Positions 44,277 to 54,174 of a stretch of 64,000 nucleotides of DNA are shown here, in pieces. The notes under the pieces are model-generated. The model ran no database searches. It was not told where the DNA came from and saw only the letters and a program-made list of their open reading frames with translations. Each line of letters starts with the position of its first letter. Positions within the stretch are counted from its first letter, which is position 1. The stretch lies in assembly GCF_003058085.1 (NCBI RefSeq), contig NZ_QBUD01000001.1:558001-622000 (forward strand). Reading direction: 5' to 3'. The translations under genes and the position numbers were made by a program. This DNA is from Yoonia sediminilitoris. GTDB lineage: Bacteria > Pseudomonadota > Alphaproteobacteria > Rhodobacterales > Rhodobacteraceae.

Positions 44277-44813
44277 GTGCTGCATAAGGTGATCGACAGG
44301 CTGGCACGCGTCATGGCTGCGCTTGGAGGGCTGGTGTTGTGTGCCTTGGTCCTGATCGTTTGCATCAGCATTGCGGGCCGCGAAATCAACAGTGTTGCGC
44401 ACAGTGGGGCACTCGGTGGGTTCGGCGCTTGGCTGCTGAGCGTGGGGCTTGGTCCCATCAACGGGGATTTCGAACTGGTCGAGGCAGGCATCGCCTTTGC
44501 CATTTTTGCCTTTCTGCCGTTGACCCAACTGACAGGGTCACATGCGACCGTCGATATCTTTACAAACCGGTTGGGCCCAAGTGTCTTGCATGTGCTGGAA
44601 AGCTTTTGGGCCGTGGTCATGGCTGTGGTCATGATCCTGATCACATGGCGCCTGTTTGCGGGAATGCACGACAAGATGCGTTATGGCGAGACGACCTATC
44701 TGATCCAGTTTCCGATCTGGTGGGCCTATGCAGCCAGTTTTTGTGCCGCCGTCACAGCCTGCATCGTCAGCATCTATTGCGCGGTGATGCGGATCGCGGG
44801 GAAAAGCCCATGA
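44277..44813 (+). CDS. dctQ: TRAP transporter small permease (DctQ family), second system
   Basis: 178 residues starting at GTG 44277 with AGGAG 6 bases upstream. Four hydrophobic segments and the motif FLPLTQLTGSHATVDIFTNRL identify a DctQ subunit; MRYGETTYLIQFPIWWAYA matches the equivalent region of the first DctQ here. Its stop overlaps the dctM start (ATGA). No dctP gene lies next to it. Confidence 0.88.
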   Translation: MLHKVIDRLARVMAALGGLVLCALVLIVCISIAGREINSVAHSGALGGFGAWLLSVGLGPINGDFELVEAGIAFAIFAFLPLTQLTGSHATVDIFTNRLGPSVLHVLESFWAVVMAVVMILITWRLFAGMHDKMRYGETTYLIQFPIWWAYAASFCAAVTACIVSIYCAVMRIAGKSP

Positions 44814-46123
44814 TCAGTGATCTGGCCCTTGGTTATCTGTCGTTTCCGGTCCTGCTTTTGCTGATCTTTCTGCGCGCGCCAATTGGTCTGGCGATGCTGA
44901 TTTGCGGGATTGGTGGGATCTGGTTGGCGACCGACACGACCGTTGTCTTCATGGCCAAGCTGAAGTCAGAGGTTTACACGACCTTTTCCAGCTACAACCT
45001 GTCGATCATCCCGATTTTTCTGCTGATGGGGCAGTTTGCAACCCTGTCGGGCATGTCACGCGCCCTCTTCAAAGCTGCCGAGGCATGGCTGGGCCACCGC
45101 AAAGGCGGCATGGCGATGGCCGCCGTGGGTGCCTGTGCCGGATTTGGGGCGATCTGCGGGTCATCACTTGCCACCGCCGCCACCATGAGCAAGGTCGCCC
45201 TGCCGGAACTGCGCAAATACGGCTATTCGGGGGGTTTTTCGACCGCCACTCTGGCGGCAGGCGGGACATTGGGCATCCTGATCCCGCCCTCGGTGATCCT
45301 TGTGATCTATGCGATCCTGACCGAACAGAACATTGCCAAGCTTTTTGCCGCAGCCTTTATCCCCGGCGTTCTGGCGGCTCTTGGCTATATGGTGACGATT
45401 GCGATTTATGTGCGGCTTTATCCCGACCAGGCGGGTACCAAAGCACGCATCGGCTTTGGCGACCGTTTCAGGGCGCTGCTGGCGGTCTGGCCCGTGCTGT
45501 TGGTTTTCGCGCTGGTTGTAGGTGGTATCTACAATGGTTGGTTTACCCCCACCGAAGGGGCCGCCGTCGGGGCGCTTGGCACCGGATTGATCGCTCTGTT
45601 TGCGCGGTCACTGAATTGGAGCGTGTTTCGCGACAGCATCTATCAGACCGCCACGGGCACCGGTCTGATCTTTTTCATCGTGCTGGGGGCGGGGTTCTAC
45701 AACGGGTTTCTGGCCCTGACCCAAGTGCCACAGGAACTATCTGGCTGGGTCACAACGCAAGGGTTCAGCCCGTGGATGGTGATGGCCATGATCCTGCTGT
45801 TCTATCTGATCCTTGGTTGCCTGATGGACAGCTTGTCGATGATCCTGTTGACGATCCCGATTTTCTGGCCGGTGATCCAGACGCTTGATTTCGGGATGAC
45901 CACCGAAGAGGTGGCGATCTGGTTTGGCATCCTTGTGCTGATCGTGGTCGAAGTCGGCCTGATCACGCCGCCAGTGGGCATGAACCTGTTCATTATCAAT
46001 AGCATGGACAAGGAAACGCCGATGACAGCGACCTACAAGGCGGTTCTGTTCTTTGTCGGGTCCGACATCATTCGGGTGTTTATCCTGCTGCTGTTCCCGG
46101 CAATCGCGCTGCTATTTGTATAA
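44810..46123 (+). CDS. dctM: TRAP transporter large permease (DctM family), second system
   Basis: 437 residues. It is closely similar along its whole length to the DctM at 1680-3011 (for example IPIFLLMGQFATLSGMSRAL, GGTLGILIPPSVILVIYAILTEQNI and EVGLITPPVGMNLFIINSMDKETP). The start at ATG 44810 overlaps dctQ; the frame is open far upstream but that part is a shadow of dctQ. It may use a binding protein encoded elsewhere, perhaps the one at 32-1081. Confidence 0.93.
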   Translation: MISDLALGYLSFPVLLLLIFLRAPIGLAMLICGIGGIWLATDTTVVFMAKLKSEVYTTFSSYNLSIIPIFLLMGQFATLSGMSRALFKAAEAWLGHRKGGMAMAAVGACAGFGAICGSSLATAATMSKVALPELRKYGYSGGFSTATLAAGGTLGILIPPSVILVIYAILTEQNIAKLFAAAFIPGVLAALGYMVTIAIYVRLYPDQAGTKARIGFGDRFRALLAVWPVLLVFALVVGGIYNGWFTPTEGAAVGALGTGLIALFARSLNWSVFRDSIYQTATGTGLIFFIVLGAGFYNGFLALTQVPQELSGWVTTQGFSPWMVMAMILLFYLILGCLMDSLSMILLTIPIFWPVIQTLDFGMTTEEVAIWFGILVLIVVEVGLITPPVGMNLFIINSMDKETPMTATYKAVLFFVGSDIIRVFILLLFPAIALLFV

Positions 46124-46164
46124 GGCGAAATACCCATGGCATATGACCGATGCACTGCGTGTCC

Positions 46165-46190
46165 CGAAAAGCTTGGGGGCAGGCTTTTCG
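46165..46190. terminator. Inverted repeat between dctM and the kinase gene
   Basis: CGAAAAGC, 10 bases, GCTTTTCG, in the 76-bp gap between two convergent genes. It is probably a bidirectional transcript end. Confidence 0.5.
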
Positions 46191-46199
46191 CGAAACACT

Positions 46200-46853
46200 T
46201 CAGACAGACAGGCTGGGCCGGGGATGCGGTTGGCCGTCAAAAGTAAACTGGCATTCCAACGCCTTGTCAGTCACACGCTGTGCGTTTGGAATATCGTTGC
46301 TTTCGGCACGGCGGGTCGCCACGGTTCTGGAATAATTCAGGCTTAGCCATCTTTGGATCAGGCGCGCGCGCAATTCGGGCATGGGCACGTCAAGGCGCGC
46401 GGTCACGTCCCACAGATCGGCCAATGCGGTCCATGGCGCTTCGTCAAACATCAGATAGTTGCCCTCGACCACGACGAATTCCGCATCCGAAGGCACGGCA
46501 ACCGCACCACCGATTGAAATGTCGCGGGTCCGGTCAAAAACCGGGGCAAACACTTCATCCCCGGTCTTTAACGCTTCGACAAGCCGCACAAAACCGGGTG
46601 CATCAAAGGTTTCAGGCGCGCCTTTGCGCTGTTGCAGGCTGCGTTCTTCCAAGATGCGATTATCAAGGTGAAAGCCGTCCATCGGAACCACAACAGCTTT
46701 GCGCTTGCGCAGATTAAGCAGCCGCACCAATTCGGCCGCAAAGGTGGATTTACCACTTGCGGGTGCTCCGGTGATAGCGACGAGTGTGCGAGCGGATGTG
46801 CGCGATTGCAACGATTCCGCCAATGTGTTGACGTGATCTACGAACGAATTCAA
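46200..46853 (-). CDS. P-loop kinase (uridine kinase / PanK-like, FrcK/YggC family)
   Basis: 217 residues. Walker A is GAPASGKST (residues 29-37), followed by VVVPMDGFHLDNRIL, FDAPGFVRLVEAL, PVFDRTRDISIGGAV and FVVVEGNYLMFDEAPW, the pattern of the uridine kinase / pantothenate kinase-like fold. It phosphorylates a small molecule, but the substrate is unknown; related genes sit with sugar transporters in rhizobia. Stand-alone here, convergent with dctM. Confidence 0.8.
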   Translation of the reverse strand: MNSFVDHVNTLAESLQSRTSARTLVAITGAPASGKSTFAAELVRLLNLRKRKAVVVPMDGFHLDNRILEERSLQQRKGAPETFDAPGFVRLVEALKTGDEVFAPVFDRTRDISIGGAVAVPSDAEFVVVEGNYLMFDEAPWTALADLWDVTARLDVPMPELRARLIQRWLSLNYSRTVATRRAESNDIPNAQRVTDKALECQFTFDGQPHPRPSLSV

Positions 46854-47032
46854 AGTTTTGCCTGCCTAGTTTGGGGCTTTTACCCCTCTTTGATAATCAA
46901 TCTATCGCGATTGTCATGCCGTCGCGACAATTTTTTTGTCAACAGCCGCATTTGTGCGAAGGTCTGTGGCATTTTGCGAAGAAAAGTGGCTTTGGCCGGG
47001 GTGTGCGCCTAAGTTATCTTCAACACGCAATC

Positions 47033-47941
47033 ATGAAGGCAAGACCGTTGATCGCAAATTTATTGACCCTCTGGCGCACATTGCTCGCCGTTTGGAAGAC
47101 CGCTAGCGACAAGCACATCGGTCTGATTGCCGCTGGTGTCGCATTCTTTGGAATGTTCGGCATCTTTCCCGGCATTGCCGCAGTGATCGCGATATTCGGC
47201 CTTGTTGCCGACCCCGTTGTTATCGCAGAGCAGATGACACTGATGGAAGGGATCATACCGCCAAGCGCGTACGATCTTTTGTCAGGCCAAATCAACGGAT
47301 TGGTTAACGCCCCAAGCCAAGCCTTGGGCTGGGCCTCGGTTGTCTCGATCACGCTGGCCTTGTGGTCATGCCGGGCGGGTGTTGCGGCATTGGTGGGGGG
47401 ACTGAATGCAATCGCAGGACAACGCCAACGCAACGGGCTTGTGCAGTTGTTCGTCGCATTCCTTTTGACGATTGCGCTTGTTACGCTGGCCGTGGTTGCT
47501 GTTCTGGTGGTGATTGTCTTGCCGATTGTGCTGGCCATCGTGGCAAACTTCACCTCAGCTGATTGGCTGGTCCAAGGGTCAACCGCGTGGCTGCTGGAAG
47601 GGGCGCGGTGGCTGATTGCGCTTGGGGTGCTCATGCTGGCGCTAAGTCTGCTTTACCGCTTTGGACCGGCCCGCATCGGGGGCCGGGGGCGCTGGCTGAC
47701 CATCGGCGCATTCGTGGTCGTCATTCTGTGGGTCGCGGCGTCCGCTGGCCTGTCTTATTATCTGACAAACTTTGGCAATTACAACGAAGTTTACGGGTCG
47801 ATCGGTGCCGTGATCGGCCTTCTATTGTGGCTTTATATCAGCGCCTATTTGATCTTGCTGGGTGCGGCCCTGAATGTTGAGGTACACGGCCAGAATGTGC
47901 CGCCCGATCTGGGCGACACATCTTTTCTGGACGAAGGCTAG
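47033..47941 (+). CDS. YihY/BrkB family membrane protein
   Basis: 302-residue inner-membrane protein with six hydrophobic segments. Conserved blocks GLIAAGVAFFGMFGIFPGIAAVIAIFGL and the C-terminal SYYLTNFGNYNEVYGSIGAVIGLLLWLYISAYLILLGAALNVE are diagnostic of the BrkB/YihY family. The function is not established. The ATG at 47033 is chosen because the 54 codons upstream in frame have no membrane or family character. Confidence 0.9.
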   Translation: MKARPLIANLLTLWRTLLAVWKTASDKHIGLIAAGVAFFGMFGIFPGIAAVIAIFGLVADPVVIAEQMTLMEGIIPPSAYDLLSGQINGLVNAPSQALGWASVVSITLALWSCRAGVAALVGGLNAIAGQRQRNGLVQLFVAFLLTIALVTLAVVAVLVVIVLPIVLAIVANFTSADWLVQGSTAWLLEGARWLIALGVLMLALSLLYRFGPARIGGRGRWLTIGAFVVVILWVAASAGLSYYLTNFGNYNEVYGSIGAVIGLLLWLYISAYLILLGAALNVEVHGQNVPPDLGDTSFLDEG

Positions 47942-47949
47942 ATTCTGCC

Positions 47950-48708
47950 TCAGACTTGGCCGCCGCTGATTTCGACGGTCTGGCCGTTGAAGTTGCGCGC
48001 CCCGTCCGAACAGACATACATGGCCGCTGCCGTGATTTCATCCACATCAAGCAGCGTCTTGCTGCGGTTGCCTTTGGCGATGACGGCGCGCGCGCCCGCC
48101 TCATCCACGTCGAACCGTTGCATGAGCCCGGGAATTTGGCTGGCAACGATTTCTGTGTCCACATAACCGGGGCAGAGCGCATTGAAGGTAATCGGGCGCG
48201 GGCGGTATTCCTCTGACAAACCATGGATCAGTCCGATGACCCCGTGCTTGCTGACAGTGTAGGGGATTGCATTGCGCAACCCTTTGACACCGGCGATGGA
48301 GCTGACGACGATCATACGGCCCCAGTCTTCCTTTTCTAACGTGGCAAGGGCCGCCTGAAGGGTCACAAACACGCCATCAAGATTGGTGGCCATCATCCGC
48401 CGCCAGTCCGCCATGGTGCAATCTGCAAATTTCACTGATTCTGCGATGCCTGCATTGGCCACACAAATCTGGATTTTTCCGCGTTCGGCGGCGGCCGCGC
48501 TGATCCCGTCGCGCACAGATGCCTCGTCAGAGACATCCATGACAAGCGGGTGCAAGCGTGGATCAAGGGCAGCCGTTTGTTCCAGTGTCGACCCTGTACG
48601 CCCTGTGATCGTGACCTGTGCTCCTGCCTGTGCGAGGGCCAGGGCGATGCCCTTGCCAATCCCTTGCCCGCCGCCGGTGACAAGCGCGTGTTTGCCTGCG
48701 TGTTCCAT
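47950..48708 (-). CDS. Short-chain dehydrogenase/reductase
   Basis: 252 residues. Cofactor motif TGGGQGIG (11-18), NAG (85-87), and the catalytic triad Ser136/137, Tyr150 and Lys154 (IPYTVSKHGVIG) are complete, with LCPGYVDTEIV after it. Length and NALCPGYVDTE resemble 3-hydroxybutyrate dehydrogenases and related NAD-linked SDRs, but the substrate is unproved. AGGAGGAC lies just upstream of ATG 48708, so the in-frame extension to 48771 is not used. It is divergent from the methyltransferase-like gene. Confidence 0.88.
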   Translation of the reverse strand: MEHAGKHALVTGGGQGIGKGIALALAQAGAQVTITGRTGSTLEQTAALDPRLHPLVMDVSDEASVRDGISAAAAERGKIQICVANAGIAESVKFADCTMADWRRMMATNLDGVFVTLQAALATLEKEDWGRMIVVSSIAGVKGLRNAIPYTVSKHGVIGLIHGLSEEYRPRPITFNALCPGYVDTEIVASQIPGLMQRFDVDEAGARAVIAKGNRSKTLLDVDEITAAAMYVCSDGARNFNGQTVEISGGQV

Positions 48709-48800
48709 ATGTCGTCCTCCTGTTGGGGTCATGCTACCGGCATCGCGCCGACGTACAAGTGGGGGTGACAACCCGGCGCTGTGGCGTCAGATTGCCGGAT

Positions 48801-49250
48801 ATGAAATGGATTGACCTTCCGCCAGTCTGGCTGGCGCTTGCACTTGTTATGACGTGGTGGATTGCCCAATTGCAGCCAATGTGGCTTGCGTTTGGGCATC
48901 CGGCCCTTGATCTGGCGGGGGGGCTGCTTGTGGGCGGTGGTCTGGTGCTGATGCTGCTGGCATTTGTCGAAATGCGCAAGCAGCGCACAACCGTGATCCC
49001 TCATATGGAGGCCGATCATCTGGTCACAACGGGGATTTTCCGGCGCTCGCGCAACCCGATCTATCTGGGCGACGTGCTGGTATTGGCGGGGCTGGCGCTG
49101 CGTTGGGATGCGACTGTCGCACTGGTTTTGGTGCCGCTTTTCATCGGCACAATCACCCAGCGCTTCATTATCCCCGAAGAAAACCGGCTGCGCCGCAAAT
49201 TCCGGGCGGACTTCGCCCGATATTGCCAAAAAACCCGCCGCTGGTTGTGA
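48801..49250 (+). CDS. Isoprenylcysteine methyltransferase-like membrane protein
   Basis: 149 residues with four hydrophobic stretches. HLVTTGIFRRSRNPIYLGDVLVLAGLAL and the C-terminal IIPEENRLRRKFRADFARYCQKTRRW match the PEMT/ICMT family of membrane methyltransferases, with the SAM-binding RNPxY and EE(N/R)LR elements. The methyl acceptor in bacteria is not known. ATG 48801 gives the usual N-terminus; the frame is open 26 codons earlier. Confidence 0.83.
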   Translation: MKWIDLPPVWLALALVMTWWIAQLQPMWLAFGHPALDLAGGLLVGGGLVLMLLAFVEMRKQRTTVIPHMEADHLVTTGIFRRSRNPIYLGDVLVLAGLALRWDATVALVLVPLFIGTITQRFIIPEENRLRRKFRADFARYCQKTRRWL

Positions 49251-49354
49251 CTGTTAGCGCCCAACATATGAATACATGACTGCCATTGGCTTGTGAAATT
49301 TTCTTGCGCGCTATAATTGAGCGTTAAGAACATGCAAGAAATGGGGGACAGTCC

Positions 49355-50929
49355 GTGAAAATCGGTACACCGAACGAGATATTCGCTGGCGAAGATCGGG
49401 TGGCAATGACACCCGCGTCGGCCAAAGATTTACAAAAACTGGGCTACTCTTGCCTGATCGAAGCAGGAGCAGGGCTCTCTGCAGGTTTCACAGACGCCGC
49501 CTACGAGGAGGCAGGTGTCGAGGTTGTGCCAAGCGCTGCGGATGTCTGGAAAACGGCTGATGTGGTCGCGAAAGTGCGCCCGCCCGAAGAGTCCGAGATC
49601 AAGCAGATGCGTGAAGGGCAGACGCTGATTTCGTTCTTCTATCCCGCACAGAACAAGGAATTGATGGAAGCGGCCAACAGCCAGGGATCAACTGTCATTG
49701 CGATGGACATGGTCCCCCGGATCAGCCGCGCACAGAAAATGGATGCGCTGTCATCCATGGCCAACATTGCAGGCTATCGTGCGGTTATTGAAGCAGGTAA
49801 CAACTTTGGCCGCTTCTTTACGGGCCAAGTGACCGCCGCTGGTAAAGTTCCGCCTGCCAAGGTGTTGGTTGTCGGGGCAGGGGTTGCCGGTCTGGCGGCC
49901 ATCGGGACCGCCACATCGCTGGGCGCGATCACCTATGCGTTTGATGTGCGCCCCGAAGTCGCCGAACAGGTCGAATCGATGGGTGCCGAGTTTGTGTTCC
50001 TCGATTTCGAAGAAGAACAGCAGGACGGCTCAGCCACAGGTGGCTACGCCGCCGTATCCAGCCCTGAATTTGCCGCAGCTCAGCTGGCCAAATTCCGCGA
50101 GATCGCGCCTGACATCGACATCGTAATTACAACGGCCCTGATCCCCGGACGCGACGCGCCCGAGCTTTGGACCAAGGATATGGTCGAGAGCATGAAGCCC
50201 GGATCGGTCATCGTTGACCTTGCGGCCGAGCGTGGCGGGAACTGCAAGTTGACCGTCAAGGACGAGAAAATCGTCACGGACAACGGTGTGACAATCATCG
50301 GCTACACCGATTTCCCAAGCCGGATGGCGCAGCAGTCATCGACGCTTTATGCAACCAACATCCGCCATATGATGACAGACCTGACGCCCGAAAAAGACGG
50401 CACGCCGGTCCACAACATGGAAGATGACGTCATTCGCGGGGCGACGGCGACACATAAAGGCGAGATTACCTTCCCGCCACCGCCGCCCAAGGTCGCAGCC
50501 ATTGCAGCGGCCCCCAAGAAAGAGCCGATCAAGGAACTGACTGCTGAAGAAAAGCGCGCGCAGGAAGTGGCCGCATTCAAGCAACAGACCCGCAATCAGG
50601 TCACGTTGCTGACAATCGGTGGCGCGTTGCTGCTATTGGTGGGCCTTGTGGCACCGGCCAGCTTTATGCAGCACTTTATCGTCTTCGTGCTGGCTGTGTT
50701 TGTTGGTTTCCAGGTGATCTGGGGCGTGGCCCATTCGTTGCATACCCCGCTTATGGCGGTCACGAACGCGATTTCGTCGATCATTATTCTGGGGGCGTTG
50801 ACCCAAATCGGGTCTGGATCGTTTCTGGTCATCATACTGGCGGCAATGGCAGTCTTTATGACTGGCATCAATATTTTCGGTGGCTTCCTCGTGACACGGC
50901 GCATGCTCGCCATGTTCCAGAAGTCTTAA
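49355..50929 (+). CDS. pntA: NAD(P) transhydrogenase subunit alpha
   Basis: 524 residues. An N-terminal alanine-dehydrogenase-like domain binds NAD(H) ([16 protein letters not shown], 169-182; [18 protein letters not shown]), a Pro/Lys linker follows ([18 protein letters not shown]), and three to four membrane helices form the C-terminus. With PntB it uses the proton gradient to reduce NADP with NADH. It starts at a GTG with GGGGGACAG upstream; pntB follows after 12 bases with AAGGAG. Confidence 0.95.
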   Translation: MKIGTPNEIFAGEDRVAMTPASAKDLQKLGYSCLIEAGAGLSAGFTDAAYEEAGVEVVPSAADVWKTADVVAKVRPPEESEIKQMREGQTLISFFYPAQNKELMEAANSQGSTVIAMDMVPRISRAQKMDALSSMANIAGYRAVIEAGNNFGRFFTGQVTAAGKVPPAKVLVVGAGVAGLAAIGTATSLGAITYAFDVRPEVAEQVESMGAEFVFLDFEEEQQDGSATGGYAAVSSPEFAAAQLAKFREIAPDIDIVITTALIPGRDAPELWTKDMVESMKPGSVIVDLAAERGGNCKLTVKDEKIVTDNGVTIIGYTDFPSRMAQQSSTLYATNIRHMMTDLTPEKDGTPVHNMEDDVIRGATATHKGEITFPPPPPKVAAIAAAPKKEPIKELTAEEKRAQEVAAFKQQTRNQVTLLTIGGALLLLVGLVAPASFMQHFIVFVLAVFVGFQVIWGVAHSLHTPLMAVTNAISSIIILGALTQIGSGSFLVIILAAMAVFMTGINIFGGFLVTRRMLAMFQKS

Positions 50930-50941
50930 GGAGTAGAGAAC

Positions 50942-52375
50942 ATGGAATTTGGTTTTACAACAGCGGCTTATGTGGTCGCAGCTGTTCTCTTTATCCTCAG
51001 CCTTGGCGGACTTTCAGGGCAGGAAAGCGCGAAACGGGCGGTCTGGTACGGCATTGCCGGGATGGCGCTGGCCGTCGCGGCAACCCTGATCGGCCCCGGT
51101 GCCGGTCTTTGGCTGCTGTCGATCGTGCTGGTCTGTCTTGGCGGCGTGATCGGCTATCAGCTGGCGACCCGCGTGCAAATGACGCAAATGCCTGAATTGG
51201 TTGCTGCCATGCACTCGCTGGTCGGTCTGGCCGCTGTGTTTGTTGGCGTGATCGCGCATATCGAATTGGGGCGCGTTCTGGCGATGGACGATTCGGGCCG
51301 CAAAGCGCTTGAAGGTTTCGCGGCATTGCTGGCCAAGAAAGACGGGGTCGAGATTTCGATCCTGCGGGTCGAACTGTTCCTTGGCGTGTTCATCGGTGCG
51401 GTGACGTTTACCGGGTCGGTCATTGCCTACGGCAAACTGGCGGGCAAGGTTGATACATCCGCTAAGAAACTGCCCGGTGGCCACATGCTGAACGCTAGTG
51501 CGGCCATTGGTTCGCTCTTGTGCCTGATCTGGTACTTCAACACCGGCGGCATTTTGCCACTGCTGTTGATGACCATTCTGGCGCTCTTTATCGGGTATCA
51601 CCTGATCATGGGGATCGGCGGGGCGGATATGCCCGTCGTTGTGTCTATGCTGAACAGCTATTCCGGCTGGGCTGCGGCGGCGATTGGTTTCAGCCTTGGC
51701 AATGATCTGCTGATCGTTGTGGGCGCTCTTGTCGGCTCGTCCGGTGCGATCTTGTCCTACATCATGTGTAAGGCGATGAACCGGTCGTTCATCAGCGTCA
51801 TTCTGGGCGGCTTTGGTGGCCCTGCGGGCGAACAGATGGCCGTTGAAGGCGAACAAGTCGCAATTGACGCCGATGGCGTTGCGACGGCCCTGAACGAAGC
51901 CGACAGCGTGATCATCATCCCCGGTTACGGGATGGCCGTGGCGCAAGCGCAGCAGGCCGTGTCTGAACTGGTGCGCAAACTGCGCGCCAAGGGCAAGAAC
52001 GTGCGGTTCGCGATCCACCCGGTTGCAGGCCGTTTGCCCGGCCACATGAACGTGCTGCTCGCCGAAGCCAAGGTGCCTTATGACATCGTGCTGGAGATGG
52101 ACGAGATCAACGATGATTTCCCGGATACGGACGTCGCCATTGTGATCGGGTCAAATGACATCGTGAACCCTGCCGCACAGGATGATCCGAACTCGCCGAT
52201 CGCGGGTATGCCGGTGCTGGAGTGCTGGAAAGCCAAGCAGGTGTTCGTGTCGAAACGCGGGCAGGGCACGGGCTATTCAGGTATTGAGAATCCGCTGTTC
52301 TTTAAAGAGAACACGCGCATGTTCTATGGCGATGCGAAGGCATCACTGGATGCGCTGTTGCCCAAAATTGACTAG
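50942..52375 (+). CDS. pntB: NAD(P) transhydrogenase subunit beta
   Basis: 477 residues: eight to nine membrane helices (about 1-270), including the proton-channel segment, then the NADP-binding domain III with [36 protein letters not shown] and the adenosine-binding [12 protein letters not shown]...GMPVL. Complete for the family. A palindromic repeat and a terminator follow the stop codon. Confidence 0.96.
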   Translation: MEFGFTTAAYVVAAVLFILSLGGLSGQESAKRAVWYGIAGMALAVAATLIGPGAGLWLLSIVLVCLGGVIGYQLATRVQMTQMPELVAAMHSLVGLAAVFVGVIAHIELGRVLAMDDSGRKALEGFAALLAKKDGVEISILRVELFLGVFIGAVTFTGSVIAYGKLAGKVDTSAKKLPGGHMLNASAAIGSLLCLIWYFNTGGILPLLLMTILALFIGYHLIMGIGGADMPVVVSMLNSYSGWAAAAIGFSLGNDLLIVVGALVGSSGAILSYIMCKAMNRSFISVILGGFGGPAGEQMAVEGEQVAIDADGVATALNEADSVIIIPGYGMAVAQAQQAVSELVRKLRAKGKNVRFAIHPVAGRLPGHMNVLLAEAKVPYDIVLEMDEINDDFPDTDVAIVIGSNDIVNPAAQDDPNSPIAGMPVLECWKAKQVFVSKRGQGTGYSGIENPLFFKENTRMFYGDAKASLDALLPKID

Positions 52376-52380
52376 AGCGG

Positions 52381-52407
52381 GGATGGATTAAAATCCATCT
52401 TACGACC
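52381..52407. repeat. Dispersed palindromic element, copy A
   Basis: GGATGGATT AA AATCCATC followed by TTACGACC. Read on the minus strand it is GGTCGTAAGATGGATT-type sequence, as in copies B (53587-53612) and C (59042-59068). It lies 5 bases after the pntB stop. Confidence 0.7.
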
Positions 52408-52411
52408 TTGG

Positions 52412-52442
52412 ACGGCCTCGCCTTGATGGTGGGGCCGTTTTT
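52412..52442 (+). terminator. Terminator of pntAB
   Basis: ACGGCCTCGCC, loop TTGAT, GGTGGGGCCGT, then TTTTT: a strong GC stem with a T-run after pntB. Confidence 0.85.
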
Positions 52443-52511
52443 CGTTTGGCTTGATCTGATCTGTTTTCGCTGTCAGCCTGTTCCCATTATTTTGATGTAT
52501 TGGAGACTTTT

Positions 52512-53570
52512 ATGCCTGTCACTGTTGGCGCAATTATCCTGCATATGGGTCCCGATACCGTTGGTGGACCCGACAGCCTTGAAGCGCCGATCATCGACTT
52601 CATTGGTGCGGCACAGTCTGAGTTGCTGGTGTCGGTGCAGGAGTTGGATCACCGGCCCATTGCCGAGGCCCTGATTACGGCTCGCAGACGCGGTGTCCGC
52701 GTCCAGATGATCCTTGAACAGGACTATTTGCGCGAACAGGGCCTGCCCCCTTCTGACGGGCTGGGCGTTCACGAGATCAATCGTGAATTGTTGACCCGAG
52801 TGCTGCGCGTGGGTGTGGATGCCAAGGCGGATTACAACCCCAGCATCTTTCACCAGAAATTCATTGTGCGGGATCGGGCGGCCCTGATGACCGGATCAAC
52901 CAATTTCACCACAACCGGGGTCACAAAGAACCTCAACCATATTGCGGTCATTGAAGACATCGAAGTGGCGCGCGAGTATGCCCGCGAATTCCGGCAGATG
53001 CGCAAGGGGATCTTTGGTAAACGCAGCCTTGAAGTGCCGCGCAAACCGCTTGAAGGGCATTTTGTCAGCGGCGTGCGGACCAAGCCGTTGTTTGCCCCCG
53101 ATCACGCCCCAGAAATGGAATTCATCAAGCAGATGATCAAGGCAAAGTCCCGGATTGATTTCGCCGTTTTCACCTTTGCGCAATCCTCCGGTATTGACGA
53201 TGCGCTGGTGAATGCGCACGAAAAGGGACTGAGGCTGAATGGTGTGCTGGATCGCAGGCAAGCCAACCAGAAATGGGCGGCAAAACATACGCTGACCGCC
53301 GCCGGTGTGACCCTGCACCGGAACCGGACAGGAACCGGCGTGCGCAAAATCCATCACAAGCTGATGGTCATTGATGACGCGCTCACGATCATCGGCAGCT
53401 TCAACTACACGGGGCCTGCCAATCTGGTGAACGATGAAAATATCATTGTGCTGGGTGATCTTGACCTGCCACCCGGACAGGTGCGCGATGATCAGGCCAA
53501 GCTTGCGGCCTATGCGCGCGCAGAGATCGACAGGATCATCACAACCCAGTCAGAGCCGATCCCGACCTGA
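52512..53570 (+). CDS. Phospholipase D-fold (HKD) protein
   Basis: 352 residues with two HKD half-sites: FHQKFIVRDRAALMTGSTNFT (His114, Lys116, Asp121) and IHHKLMVIDDALTIIGSFNYT (His281, Lys283, Asp288). Both are complete, so an active phosphodiesterase is expected, either lipase or nuclease; the second half resembles bacterial Nuc-type endonucleases. No signal peptide or membrane helix is visible. ATG 52512 has GGAGA upstream. The gene stands alone between two inverted copies of a palindromic repeat. Confidence 0.85.
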   Translation: MPVTVGAIILHMGPDTVGGPDSLEAPIIDFIGAAQSELLVSVQELDHRPIAEALITARRRGVRVQMILEQDYLREQGLPPSDGLGVHEINRELLTRVLRVGVDAKADYNPSIFHQKFIVRDRAALMTGSTNFTTTGVTKNLNHIAVIEDIEVAREYAREFRQMRKGIFGKRSLEVPRKPLEGHFVSGVRTKPLFAPDHAPEMEFIKQMIKAKSRIDFAVFTFAQSSGIDDALVNAHEKGLRLNGVLDRRQANQKWAAKHTLTAAGVTLHRNRTGTGVRKIHHKLMVIDDALTIIGSFNYTGPANLVNDENIIVLGDLDLPPGQVRDDQAKLAAYARAEIDRIITTQSEPIPT

Positions 53571-53586
53571 GGCGCGACCGACGCCA

Positions 53587-53612
53587 GACCGTAAGATGGA
53601 TTTCAATCCATC
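53587..53612. repeat. Dispersed palindromic element, copy B
   Basis: GACCGTAAGATGGATT TC AATCCATCA, 16 bases after the phospholipase D-like stop. It is inverted relative to copy A, so the two bracket that gene. Confidence 0.7.
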
Positions 53613-53631
53613 ATCCGTGCAGGATAACCAG

Positions 53632-54174
53632 CTAAAGCCGCACCATGCTGCCAGAGGCGATGCCGTCCAGCGACCATGACCCGACCCGCCAACGCACCAG
53701 CCGCAGCGTTGGAAAACCGATATGGGCCGTCATGCGGCGGACCTGTCGGTTGCGTCCTTCGCTGATGGTAATCTCCAGCCAACTGTCGGGCACCGATTTA
53801 CGGAAACGCACTGGTGGATCACGGTCCCACAGATCAGGCGGGGCGATCAATGCCACCTTGGCGGGGCGCGTTGGCCCATCCTTGAGGGTCACGCCGTCGC
53901 GCAGCGGCTGCAAATCGCTGTCGGTGGGGGCGCCTTCCACCTGTACCAGATAGGTTTTGGTCAGCTTGTGCCTTGGGTCTGCGATCTTGGCCTGGAGCTT
54001 GCCATCATCAGTCAGCACAAGCAGCCCTTCGCTGTCGCGGTCCAGCCGCCCCGCAGGATAGACCCCGGGCACATCAATAAAGGCGGACAAGGTCGGGCGC
54101 GGGCTGGGGCTGCGCGCATCGGTAAATTGCGACAGAACGCCGTATGGTTTGTTGAAAAGCACGATGTTGGCCAT
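53632..54174 (-). CDS. rluE: 23S rRNA pseudouridine synthase, RluE type
   Basis: 180-residue member of the RsuA/RluE family without an S4 domain, as in RluE. The catalytic aspartate is in [18 protein letters not shown] (Asp45). [23 protein letters not shown] and [23 protein letters not shown] complete the active site and RNA contacts. E. coli RluE modifies U2457 of 23S rRNA. Divergent from the decarboxylase leader. Confidence 0.9.
   Translation of the reverse strand: MANIVLFNKPYGVLSQFTDARSPSPRPTLSAFIDVPGVYPAGRLDRDSEGLLVLTDDGKLQAKIADPRHKLTKTYLVQVEGAPTDSDLQPLRDGVTLKDGPTRPAKVALIAPPDLWDRDPPVRFRKSVPDSWLEITISEGRNRQVRRMTAHIGFPTLRLVRWRVGSWSLDGIASGSMVRL

Noticed and set aside
44339-44809. N-terminal extension of the second DctM by 157 codons
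   Set aside because: It is the dctQ gene read in another frame; the ATG at 44810 overlapping the dctQ stop gives the proper N-terminus.
46890-46900. TTGATAATCAA as another FNR-type site
   Set aside because: The half-sites are separated by one base instead of four, so an FNR/CRP dimer would not fit.
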